From positions 1 through 60,586 of the forward strand of contig JAKAKS010000016.1 of the NCBI GenBank assembly GCA_021813405.1: a stretch of 60,586 nucleotides of DNA. Reading direction: 5' to 3'. The position numbers were made by a program, and so were the translations under genes. Shown piece after piece: positions 51,686 through 59,756 of the stretch. Position 1 is the first letter of the stretch. Each line of letters starts with the position of its first letter. The notes below the pieces were generated by a model. That model did no database searches, was not told the origin of the DNA, and saw only the letters and a program-made list of their open reading frames with translations. Source of the DNA: Nitrospirota bacterium. GTDB lineage: Bacteria > Nitrospirota > Thermodesulfovibrionia > Thermodesulfovibrionales > JdFR-88.

Positions 51686-52804
51686 ATGACAAAAAAAGTG
51701 CTAATTACCGGCGGGGCCGGATTCATAGCTTCTCATTTGGCCGACGAACTTCTGGCGCACGGATATGCCGTGAAGGCCCTGGACAACCTTTCCCCCCAGG
51801 TGCACGGGCATGCGGCCAGAAGGCCCTCGTACCTTGACAACGATGTGGAACTGCACACCGGTGACGTAAGGGACCGCCAGGCGGTAATAAAGGCGCTGGA
51901 AGGTGTTGACGCCGTATTTCATTTTGCAGCGGCCGTAGGCGTGGGCCAGAGCATGTACAGGATAGCCGAGTACACGGAAGTAAACAATATGGGCACGGCG
52001 GTGCTGCTGGAGTGTCTGTCGGCCCATCCGGTGCAAAAGTTGGTTGTGGCTTCCAGCATGAGCATCTATGGAGAGGGGCTCTATAAAACCCCGGACGGCA
52101 GGCTGCTTGAAAACGCGGAGCGCACACTTGAGGACATCAAGGCCGGGTTCTGGGAGCCAAGGACCGCCGCGGGGCAACCGCTTACACCCGTACCCACACC
52201 GGAGGGCAAGCGCCCCAACCTGGCCTCGGTTTACGCGCTTTCGAAATACGATCAGGAAGTGATGTGCCTGATGGTGGGTAAGGCATACGGCATCCCCGCC
52301 ACGGCCCTCAGGTTTTTTAACGTATACGGCCCAAGGCAGGCGCTTTCCAATCCGTACACGGGCGTGCTTACCATCTTTGCCTCCAGGCTGCTCAACGGAA
52401 ATCCCCCGATAGTATACGAAGACGGCATGCAGCAGCGGGACTTTGTTAGTGTTCACGACGTGGCAAGGGCGTGCAGGCTGGCGCTTGAGTCCGAAGAGGC
52501 TGGCGGCATGGCTTTCAATATCGGCAGCGGCACCCCGCAAAGCATTATTGCCACAGCCGGAAAACTGTCTGCGTTAATAGGGCGCCCCGGGCTGGGACCG
52601 CAGATTACAGGCAAATACAGGATGGGTGACATCCGCCACTGTTTCGCGGACATATCACTTGCAAAAGAGAAACTGGGGTATAACCCGGTGGTTTCGTTTG
52701 AGCATGGCATGACGGAACTGGCCCAATGGCTGGAGGGCGCAGCCGCACTGGACAAACTGGAAGAGGCCCAGCAGGAGCTGGCCGAAAGGGGCCTGGTGGT
52801 CTAG
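51686..52804 (+). CDS. NDP-sugar epimerase (extended SDR)
   Basis: A 372-residue NAD-dependent epimerase/dehydratase. The NAD motif is ITGGAGFIASHLADELL, the catalytic region SSMSIYGEG with YALSKYDQEVM, and the substrate region FNVYGPRQALSNPYTGV. About 40 residues are inserted between YGEG and the YxxxK segment, including WEPRTAAGQPLTPVPTPEG, as in some dTDP-L-rhamnose 4-epimerase-like enzymes. Substrate is unknown; UDP-xylose from the upstream enzyme is one candidate. ATG at 51686 directly precedes the dinucleotide fold. Confidence 0.82.
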   Translation: MTKKVLITGGAGFIASHLADELLAHGYAVKALDNLSPQVHGHAARRPSYLDNDVELHTGDVRDRQAVIKALEGVDAVFHFAAAVGVGQSMYRIAEYTEVNNMGTAVLLECLSAHPVQKLVVASSMSIYGEGLYKTPDGRLLENAERTLEDIKAGFWEPRTAAGQPLTPVPTPEGKRPNLASVYALSKYDQEVMCLMVGKAYGIPATALRFFNVYGPRQALSNPYTGVLTIFASRLLNGNPPIVYEDGMQQRDFVSVHDVARACRLALESEEAGGMAFNIGSGTPQSIIATAGKLSALIGRPGLGPQITGKYRMGDIRHCFADISLAKEKLGYNPVVSFEHGMTELAQWLEGAAALDKLEEAQQELAERGLVV

Positions 52805-52812
52805 GCGGAAAA

Positions 52813-53913
52813 ATGGAAGACACATACGTATTGATAACTGGCGGCGCCGGCTTCATCGGCTCCAATCTGGCGGAAAAATTCCTCTCCATGGGACGCCAGG
52901 TGCGCATTTTCGATAATTTATCCAGGGCAGGCGTTGAAAGAAACTTGCTCCAGCTCAAGGAAAAATATGGCGGGCTTTTGGGGGTTGATATCGCGGACTT
53001 GAGAAACTTCAACTCCTTAAGACGCGCCGCAAGCAGGGCCGAGGCTGTCTTCCATCTCGCTGCGCAGGTAGCCGTTACCACAAGCCTCACAGACCCGTTG
53101 ATGGATTTTGAGGTGAACGCCAGGGGCACGCTTAATCTGCTGGAGGCGGTGCGGTCGGCCGCTCAGGTTTCAAAAAAGCCCGCTCCGCCAATCATATTCA
53201 CATCCACCAATAAAGTATATGGCACGCTGGAAGACATGCACCTGGCCGCAAACCGCACAAGGTATTTGCCTGAATCTCCGGAGGTGCTTGCCTTTGGTGT
53301 AAACGAAAAAAGGCCGCTTGCTTTCCACAGCCCCTATGGTTGCTCAAAAGGGGCGGCGGACCAGTATGTGCTGGATTATGCCAAGACCTTCGGACTTACG
53401 GCGTCCGTTTTCCGCATGAGTTGCATATACGGGCCGCACCAGATGGGCACGGAGGACCAGGGCTGGGTCGCGCATTTTCTGATAAGCGCAATAGAGGGAC
53501 GCGCCATAACAATATACGGAGACGGAAAGCAAGTAAGGGACGTGCTGTTTGTGGGCGACCTGGTGGACGCCTTTCTGCTTGGGCTGAAGCACATTGAAAA
53601 GATAACCGGCAGGGCCTTTAATATCGGGGGCGGGCCTGGAAACTCCATGAGCATACTTGAATTCCTGGATCTCATAGAGGAGGTGCGTGGCGAAAGGCCC
53701 GAGGTCTTTTTTGCTGGATGGCGGCGCGCGGACCAGAAATATTTCATATCGGACACCCGGAGTTTTACCAGCGCAACCGGCTGGGCGCCCAGAACGGACG
53801 TAATAACCGGGGTGGACCGCCTGCTCGACTGGCTTATGGACAGCCGTGATCATGGCAGCGCCATATTCGTTGAAAAAACGGCAGGGGGCATTTCGGCAGG
53901 GACGGGGCCGTAA
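52813..53913 (+). CDS. CDP-paratose 2-epimerase-like NDP-sugar epimerase
   Basis: A 366-residue extended SDR. NAD motif ITGGAGFIGSNLAEKF begins at residue 8. FTSTNKVYGTLED, FHSPYGCSKGAADQYVLDYA and RMSCIYGPHQMGTEDQGW are the features of the CDP-tyvelose (paratose 2-) epimerase branch, which inverts C2 rather than C4. Whether the substrate is a CDP-dideoxyhexose is unknown, since no CDP-sugar synthesis gene is present here. The ATG lies 8 bases after the previous stop, with AGGCGG upstream. Confidence 0.82.
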   Translation: MEDTYVLITGGAGFIGSNLAEKFLSMGRQVRIFDNLSRAGVERNLLQLKEKYGGLLGVDIADLRNFNSLRRAASRAEAVFHLAAQVAVTTSLTDPLMDFEVNARGTLNLLEAVRSAAQVSKKPAPPIIFTSTNKVYGTLEDMHLAANRTRYLPESPEVLAFGVNEKRPLAFHSPYGCSKGAADQYVLDYAKTFGLTASVFRMSCIYGPHQMGTEDQGWVAHFLISAIEGRAITIYGDGKQVRDVLFVGDLVDAFLLGLKHIEKITGRAFNIGGGPGNSMSILEFLDLIEEVRGERPEVFFAGWRRADQKYFISDTRSFTSATGWAPRTDVITGVDRLLDWLMDSRDHGSAIFVEKTAGGISAGTGP

Positions 53914-53917
53914 CCAT

Positions 53918-55210
53918 ATGAGATTTGCCCTGATAAACCCAAACTGGAAATTCGATGGCAGCGTGTATTTTGGCTGTCGCGAGCCTCACCTTCCGCTTGA
54001 ACTAGCGTACGCAAAGGCCGCCCTTGAAGAAAAAGGGCATGAGGCCATACTTGTTGACGGCCACATGGAAAGGCTTGGCCCGGTTGAAACAAGGGACCGC
54101 ATAAGGGATTTCAAGCCTGATTTTACCGTTCTTGAGACCGCTCCCACATACCTGTTCTGGAGATGCCCGCAGCCGGAGCTTAGCGTGCCCCTGCAACTGG
54201 CCAGGGACATCCGGAAGTATGCGGGAACACTGGTTATAGTCGGGCCGCACGCATCAGCAACGCCCGCGGCTGTTGTGCGCAAATTACAAGCAGATGCCGC
54301 TTTGCTGGGTGAGTTCGAGGATTCACTTTCTCTTCTCTGCGACGGGCCGGACGCCCTGCCCTATTTTTTTGACGCAGCCAACCCGGGGCTTTTTGTGGCT
54401 GGCAGTGCCGTCCCGCACGAGGCGGACATCCGGCTTCTTCCACCACTGGACTGGCCGGGAAAAACCATTGCCGCGCATAAGCACCACCATCACAGGTTCG
54501 ATACTCCCGTTCCGGAAGGCCCGGCGGCGGAGATAGAGGCCTCCAGGGGTTGCCCTTTCAAATGCCTTTTCTGCGCCAAGGAGAATTTCAGGAACTCTTA
54601 CAGAAAACGCCCGTTTGAAAACGTGCTGGCAGAGATAAACAACCTGGCATCAAAAGGAGCGGCATACTTCTATTTCATAGATGAGATATTCCTGCCGGAC
54701 AACGCCCTGCTGGGCGCCCTTTCGCAAACAGGGCTGAAATTCGGCATACAGACCAGGATAGACCTGTGGAGCGAGGGCCAGCTTGAGACGCTGGGCAAGG
54801 CGGGGTGCGTTTCGATAGAGGCCGGGGTGGAAAGCATAACCGAAGCGGGCAGGATGTCGCTTGGCAAGCGATGCCACGCTTCCGGAGAGCGGATATTTGC
54901 GCTTTTAACCGCGGCAAAAAGGCATGTGCCTTTTGTTCAGGCAAACCTTGTGAAATCGAAGGACGACAACCCGGAAGCCGTAGATGCCTGGCGGCGTGAA
55001 CTTTTAAGGCACGGCGTATGGGCAAACGACCCGGTACCTGTATTCCCATATCCGGGCTCCCCTGCGTACAAAAAGCTTTGGGGGGCGCCGGACGACTGGG
55101 CGTGGGAGCGCGCCCACGGCCATTATCTGTGCATTTCGCAAAGGGAAGGGTTAAGCGAGATACAGGAGAAAAACCCGGTTGGGCTGGATAAGCTGGAAGC
55201 CAGCCGGTAA
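53918..55210 (+). CDS. B12-binding domain radical SAM protein of a glycan cluster
   Basis: A 430-residue class B-type radical SAM protein. Residues 1-140 form a cobalamin-binding Rossmann domain (LELAYAKAALEEKGHEAILVDGH, then VIVGPHASATP). The SAM cluster motif is CPFKCLFC in EASRGCPFKCLFCAKENF. B12-radical SAM enzymes methylate unactivated carbon or phosphorus or rearrange rings. Homologues inside glycan clusters are known, but their reaction is not. It starts 4 bases after the epimerase stop, so it belongs to the unit and may modify a sugar or lipid made by its neighbours. Confidence 0.85.
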   Translation: MRFALINPNWKFDGSVYFGCREPHLPLELAYAKAALEEKGHEAILVDGHMERLGPVETRDRIRDFKPDFTVLETAPTYLFWRCPQPELSVPLQLARDIRKYAGTLVIVGPHASATPAAVVRKLQADAALLGEFEDSLSLLCDGPDALPYFFDAANPGLFVAGSAVPHEADIRLLPPLDWPGKTIAAHKHHHHRFDTPVPEGPAAEIEASRGCPFKCLFCAKENFRNSYRKRPFENVLAEINNLASKGAAYFYFIDEIFLPDNALLGALSQTGLKFGIQTRIDLWSEGQLETLGKAGCVSIEAGVESITEAGRMSLGKRCHASGERIFALLTAAKRHVPFVQANLVKSKDDNPEAVDAWRRELLRHGVWANDPVPVFPYPGSPAYKKLWGAPDDWAWERAHGHYLCISQREGLSEIQEKNPVGLDKLEASR

Positions 55211-55242
55211 AACAATTGCATTGAATGGAGGGTTTTAAAAGA

Positions 55243-56412
55243 ATGTCTTTTCGTGTCCTGATGACGGCCGACACAGTTGGTGGGGTCTGGGTATATGCGC
55301 TGGAGCTTGCACGCGGCCTTGAGAAAAAAGGCGTTGAAGTTATCATGGCACTGATGGGCGGGCACATGTCGCCATCGCAGAAGCTGGAGGCTGCGGAGAT
55401 ACCAGGCCTGCGGGTGTTTGAAAGCGATTACAAACTTGAATGGATGGAAGCCCCATGGCATGATGTTGAGCAGGCGGGCGATTGGCTTCTGGAACTGGAG
55501 ACCTTCTTCCAGCCCGATATAATACATCTGAACGGTTTTGCGCACGGCCCGCTGCCATGGAAGGCCCCTGTGTTCATGGCCGGCCATTCCTGCGTGCTTT
55601 CATGGTGGCAAGCTGTGAAAAAAACTCCGCTTCCAGGCCAATGGAGCATATATGAATCCAGGGTGAAAAACGGGCTTATGTCAGCTGACATGATAGCGGC
55701 CCCTTCACAGGCCATGCTGGATAATTTGCACCGTCACTATGGGCCTCTGCCAAACGGCAGGGTGATCCTGAACGGACGAGACCCGGATTGCTTTTCGCCC
55801 GGAGCCAAGGAGCAGTTTATAATCACTGCCGGCAGGCTTTGGGACGAGGCAAAAAATATCCGTGTTCTGGCCAGGGCGGCGCGAAATACAGACTGGCCGG
55901 TATGCGTAGCCGGGGAGACCCGCCATCCAGACATGGGCATCTCGTCTGAAAACACACAGGCAGCACACCTTTCAGGCGATTTCACGGACCTGCACCAGAT
56001 AGGCTATGTGACACAGCCGCTGATGGCCAGATGGCTTTCCAAGGCATCCATCTATGCATCGCCGGCTTTATATGAGCCGTTTGGCCTTACAGTGCTGGAG
56101 GCAGCGTTGTCCGGATGCGCGCTGGTGCTGTCGGAAATCCCAAGCCTGAGGGAGCTGTGGGAGGGCGCGGCACTGTTTGCCAACCCGGAATCCCCGGAAG
56201 AGTTCGCTGCGGGCCTGAATAAAATGGCCGGTAATGCCGCATACAGGCAGAAGATGGCCGCGTTTGCCCGCAAAAGGGCACTGGAGGCCTACTCGCCCGG
56301 CAGAATGGCCGATGAATATCTTGCCTGTTACACGGAGCTTGCCGGGGCCAGGGAAAAGGTTTTTACCAAGCCATGCTCAACGGGTGCGTCCCGCTGGACG
56401 GAAACCGCTTGA
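55243..56412 (+). CDS. Family 4 glycosyltransferase (GT-B)
   Basis: A 389-residue retaining GT-B transferase. The N-terminal half opens MTADTVGGVWVYALELARGL. The C-terminal half has AGRLWDEAKNIRVLARA and the donor-site ALYEPFGLTVLEAALSGCALVLSEIPSL (EPFG, E-x7-E). ATG at 55243 is preferred because GGAGGG lies 10 bases before it; ATG at 55225 adds six residues. The stop overlaps the next gene's TTG start as TTGA. Confidence 0.87.
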   Translation: MSFRVLMTADTVGGVWVYALELARGLEKKGVEVIMALMGGHMSPSQKLEAAEIPGLRVFESDYKLEWMEAPWHDVEQAGDWLLELETFFQPDIIHLNGFAHGPLPWKAPVFMAGHSCVLSWWQAVKKTPLPGQWSIYESRVKNGLMSADMIAAPSQAMLDNLHRHYGPLPNGRVILNGRDPDCFSPGAKEQFIITAGRLWDEAKNIRVLARAARNTDWPVCVAGETRHPDMGISSENTQAAHLSGDFTDLHQIGYVTQPLMARWLSKASIYASPALYEPFGLTVLEAALSGCALVLSEIPSLRELWEGAALFANPESPEEFAAGLNKMAGNAAYRQKMAAFARKRALEAYSPGRMADEYLACYTELAGAREKVFTKPCSTGASRWTETA

Positions 56413-57527
56413 AGATAGTACTTTTTTATCACTCGCTGGTTTCGGACTGGAACCACGGGAATGCGCATTTTCTGCGGGGCGTGGCTTCGGAGCTTTTAAG
56501 CCGCGGGCACCTGGTGGATATATATGAACCGGCAAACGGGTGGAGTTATTCAAACCTTGTGCGGGAATCCGGCCATCAGGCAGTAGATAAATTCCACCTG
56601 GCGTTCCCGAACCTGAAGAGCGTTTATTATCATCCGCAGGAACTGGATGTTTCCAAGGCGCTGGATGGGGCCGGGCTTGTTATCGTGCATGAATGGACGC
56701 CACCTTCCGCCATATCCTCAATCGGCCGCGCCAGAAAACTGGGGGCAGGGTTCAGGCTTTTCTTCCACGACACGCACCACAGGCTGCTTACCGACCCCGG
56801 TTTTGAGGCTATCGACCTCTCAGGCTATGATGGCGTACTGGCATTTGGAGAGGCGCTCAGGCGCATGTACCTGGAGAAAGGCCTGGCCGCAAACGCATGG
56901 ACCTGGCATGAGGCTGCGGATACCCGCGTATTCAAACCAATTAAGCCGGAGCCCGGAGCGCCCATGGAGGACCTGGTGTTTATAGGCAACTGGGGAGACG
57001 GCGAACGGAAAAAGGAAATGCGCGAGTATTTCGTAAAACCATCGTCCGCGCTGCAACTGAAAACAGCCGTTTACGGGGTGCGATACCCCGCAAGGGCGCT
57101 TAAAACGCTTTTTGCCGCAGGCATAGACTACAGGGGCTGGGCGCCAAATTACGAGGTGCCGGAAATCTTCAGCCGCTTCAGGGCTACGGTGCACGTGCCA
57201 AGAAGCCCCTACTCCTCCGTGCTTGAAGGCATACCAACAATCCGCGTTTTCGAGGCCCTGGCGTGCGGGATTCCGCTTGTGTGCGCACCATGGACAGATT
57301 CCGAAAATCTGTTTACCTCCGGGCGCGATTTCCTGCTGGCCGCAAACCCGTCGCAAATGAAAAGCCATTTAAAGGATGTACTGAACAGCGCTTCCCTTGC
57401 CAGCCGGCTTTCGGAAAACGGGCTTGCCGCAATAAGGCAAAGGCATACGTGCGTGCACAGGGTGGACGAACTTTTATCAATCTGCAATTCTTTAAATGGG
57501 ATAAAGGAATATGCTGGACAGGCCTGA
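56409..57527 (+). CDS. CgeB-like glycosyltransferase, first copy
   Basis: A 372-residue GT-B-like protein of the CgeB group. It begins KIVLFYHSLVSDWNHGNAHF, has FIGNWGDGERKKEM at the start of the second half and a donor-site block IPTIRVFEALACGIPLVCAPW. CgeB of Bacillus is a spore-coat glycosylation protein; most members have unknown acceptors. TTG at 56409 overlaps the preceding stop as TTGA; ATG at 56373 would extend it by 12 unlikely residues. The next gene begins 17 bases before its end. Confidence 0.78.
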   Translation: MKIVLFYHSLVSDWNHGNAHFLRGVASELLSRGHLVDIYEPANGWSYSNLVRESGHQAVDKFHLAFPNLKSVYYHPQELDVSKALDGAGLVIVHEWTPPSAISSIGRARKLGAGFRLFFHDTHHRLLTDPGFEAIDLSGYDGVLAFGEALRRMYLEKGLAANAWTWHEAADTRVFKPIKPEPGAPMEDLVFIGNWGDGERKKEMREYFVKPSSALQLKTAVYGVRYPARALKTLFAAGIDYRGWAPNYEVPEIFSRFRATVHVPRSPYSSVLEGIPTIRVFEALACGIPLVCAPWTDSENLFTSGRDFLLAANPSQMKSHLKDVLNSASLASRLSENGLAAIRQRHTCVHRVDELLSICNSLNGIKEYAGQA

Positions 57528-58584
57528 GATTGCCTTCTTCGGATCCAGCCTGCTTTCTGCCTACTGGAACGGGGCCGCAACATATTACCGCGGCATCATA
57601 TCCGCTCTGAACGCCATAGGATACAAAACAACATTTTTCGAGCCGGACGCCTATGACAGGCAGAGGCACCTGGACATTGCCCCGCCAGACTGGGCCCAGG
57701 TAGTAGTGTACAAAGGCGAGGACGGGCTTTCAAAATCTCTTGAGCAGGCAAAAAAATACGGCCTTGTAATAAAGGCCAGCGGCGTTGGCGTATACGATGA
57801 CATCCTTGAAAAAGAGATAGCCGCGCTTGGCTCATCCTCCAGGATGGTTGCTTTCTGGGACGTTGACGCGCCCGCAACCCTGCAACGTATTAGTCTGGAT
57901 GCGTCCGATTACTTCAGGCCTCTGATCCCAAAATACGATATGGTATTTACTTATGGCGGCGGGCATCCTGTTGTAACCGCGTACAAGTCCTTCGGCGCAC
58001 GCGACTGCTTTCCCATTTATAATGCGCTGGACCCTTCCACCCATTACCCCGAGCCGGTTCGGGAGGAGTTCGCCTGCCGCCTCTGCTTTCTTGGCAACAG
58101 GCTGCCGGACAGGGAAACGCGGGTGGAGGAATTCTTTTTAAAGCCTGCCTCCGCACTGCCGCAATACCCGTTTATTCTTGGGGGCAACGGCTGGCACAAC
58201 AAGCCCGTGCCGCCTAACGTAAAACTGCTTGGCCACGTGTACACGAAGGACCATAACGCACTCAATTCATCCAGCATGGCGGTGCTGAATATCGAGAGGC
58301 AGAGCATGGCCGAAAACGGATTTTCGCCCCCCACTAGGGTATTCGAGGCGGCCGGGGCCGCGGCCTGCCTTATAACGGACCAGTGGGAAGGCATCGGCAT
58401 GTTCCTGGAGCCGGGCCGTGAGGCGCTTACGGCCAGTAACGGCGATGAGGTTGCGCAAATCGTAAGCTCGCTTACGCAACAGGAGGCCCGGAAGATCGGG
58501 CAGGCCGCAAGGAAGCGTGTTTTAAGCGAGCACACTTACAGACACCGCGCTCTCCAGTTCGATGCTATCGTAAGGGCCAGATGA
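57511..58584 (+). CDS. CgeB-like glycosyltransferase, second copy
   Basis: A 357-residue member of the same group. It opens IAFFGSSLLSAYWNGAATYYRG and has a DVDAPATLQR motif, CFLGNRLPDRETRVEEFF and the donor-site block PPTRVFEAAGAAACLITDQWEG. The two neighbouring CgeB-like proteins share this plan but differ throughout, so the copies are old. It overlaps both neighbours (17 and 4 bases), which implies coupled translation. Confidence 0.8.
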   Translation: MLDRPEIAFFGSSLLSAYWNGAATYYRGIISALNAIGYKTTFFEPDAYDRQRHLDIAPPDWAQVVVYKGEDGLSKSLEQAKKYGLVIKASGVGVYDDILEKEIAALGSSSRMVAFWDVDAPATLQRISLDASDYFRPLIPKYDMVFTYGGGHPVVTAYKSFGARDCFPIYNALDPSTHYPEPVREEFACRLCFLGNRLPDRETRVEEFFLKPASALPQYPFILGGNGWHNKPVPPNVKLLGHVYTKDHNALNSSSMAVLNIERQSMAENGFSPPTRVFEAAGAAACLITDQWEGIGMFLEPGREALTASNGDEVAQIVSSLTQQEARKIGQAARKRVLSEHTYRHRALQFDAIVRAR

Positions 58585-59756
58585 AACTCCATAAGCTAAA
58601 TATCGTTTTTTTGGGCCTGTCCATAACTTCCTCCTGGGGCAACGGGCATGCCACCACGTACCGCGCGCTTATCAAGGAACTTTTTCAAAAAGGCCACCAG
58701 GTAACCTTTATTGAAAAAGACGTCCCCTGGTATGCCGGCAACCGCGATCTGCAATCCCCGCCCTGGTGCCGGATCATCATGTACGGCGGCATTGATGAGC
58801 TTGTGGATTGTTGCGCGGCTGAAATCCGCGCGGCAGACGTTGTTATAATAGGCTCTTACGTGCCGGACGGTGTTGCAGTATGCAGACGGGTTTTTTCACT
58901 GCGTAAAAAGGATGGGCTTACCGCATTTTACGATATAGACACCCCCGTTACGCTTGCCGGGCTTGCAAGCGATAATTGCCGCTACATAAGCCCGGAGCTT
59001 GTATCACTATTCGATATCTATCTCTCTTTTACAGGCGGGCCTGTGCTGGCGCATATCAAGGGCGCGTACGGGGCAAGCATGCCGGTGCCGCTGTACTGCT
59101 CCGCAGACCCGGCCCTGTATCAGCCGTCAAGCGTCAAAAAGGAGTGGGACCTTGGGTATATGGGTACCTTCAGTGAGGACAGGCAACCCGGGCTGGAGCG
59201 GTTTATATTCGGGCCGGCGCTAAAATGGCCCGGGGGGAAGTTCTTTGTTGCCGGGCCGCAATATCCTGAAAATATAATATGGCCTGGGAATGTGGAGCGA
59301 ACATCCCATATCCCGCCGCACCGCCATGCCGGCTTCTATAACAGCCAGAGGTTTACGCTGAATATCACCAGGGCGGATATGATAAGGGCCGGGTATTCGC
59401 CAAGCGTAAGGCTGTTTGAGGCGGCGGCCTGCCAGACGCCCGTGATAAGCGATTACTGGCAAGGGCTGGGAGTTTTTTTTACACCCGGAAAAGAAATACT
59501 GATTACCCGCAGCGGCGGACAGACGCTTAAATTTCTGTGCAGCATGCCCGAAGAAGAGCGCGCCGCCATCGGGGAGCGCGCAAGGCTCCGGGTGCTAAGG
59601 GAGCACACCCCTGCCCACAGGGCCGCCGCGCTGGAAGATTATATAACCACGGCTTTTGAAGCAAAGGCCCGCGCATCAGCAAGCGGCCGCAAAAAGACGG
59701 CATCCTCCGTTTATTCCACCCCACCTTCGGCGTATCCGCGAAAGAACCTGGCATAA
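58581..59756 (+). CDS. CgeB-like glycosyltransferase, third copy
   Basis: A 391-residue protein closest in plan to the second copy: NIVFLGLSITSSWGNGHATTY at the start, FYDIDTPVTLAGL, LGYMGTFSEDRQPGLERF and SPSVRLFEAAACQTPVISDYW. The last 30 residues are basic and low in complexity and overlap the convergent MFS gene by 46 bases. The ATG overlaps the preceding stop as ATGA. It probably adds another residue to the same acceptor. Confidence 0.8.
   Translation: MKLHKLNIVFLGLSITSSWGNGHATTYRALIKELFQKGHQVTFIEKDVPWYAGNRDLQSPPWCRIIMYGGIDELVDCCAAEIRAADVVIIGSYVPDGVAVCRRVFSLRKKDGLTAFYDIDTPVTLAGLASDNCRYISPELVSLFDIYLSFTGGPVLAHIKGAYGASMPVPLYCSADPALYQPSSVKKEWDLGYMGTFSEDRQPGLERFIFGPALKWPGGKFFVAGPQYPENIIWPGNVERTSHIPPHRHAGFYNSQRFTLNITRADMIRAGYSPSVRLFEAAACQTPVISDYWQGLGVFFTPGKEILITRSGGQTLKFLCSMPEEERAAIGERARLRVLREHTPAHRAAALEDYITTAFEAKARASASGRKKTASSVYSTPPSAYPRKNLA

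Noticed and set aside
59711-59756. Frameshift at the convergent end of the third CgeB gene and the MFS gene
   Set aside because: Both frames stay open and end cleanly; a 46-base tail overlap is acceptable.
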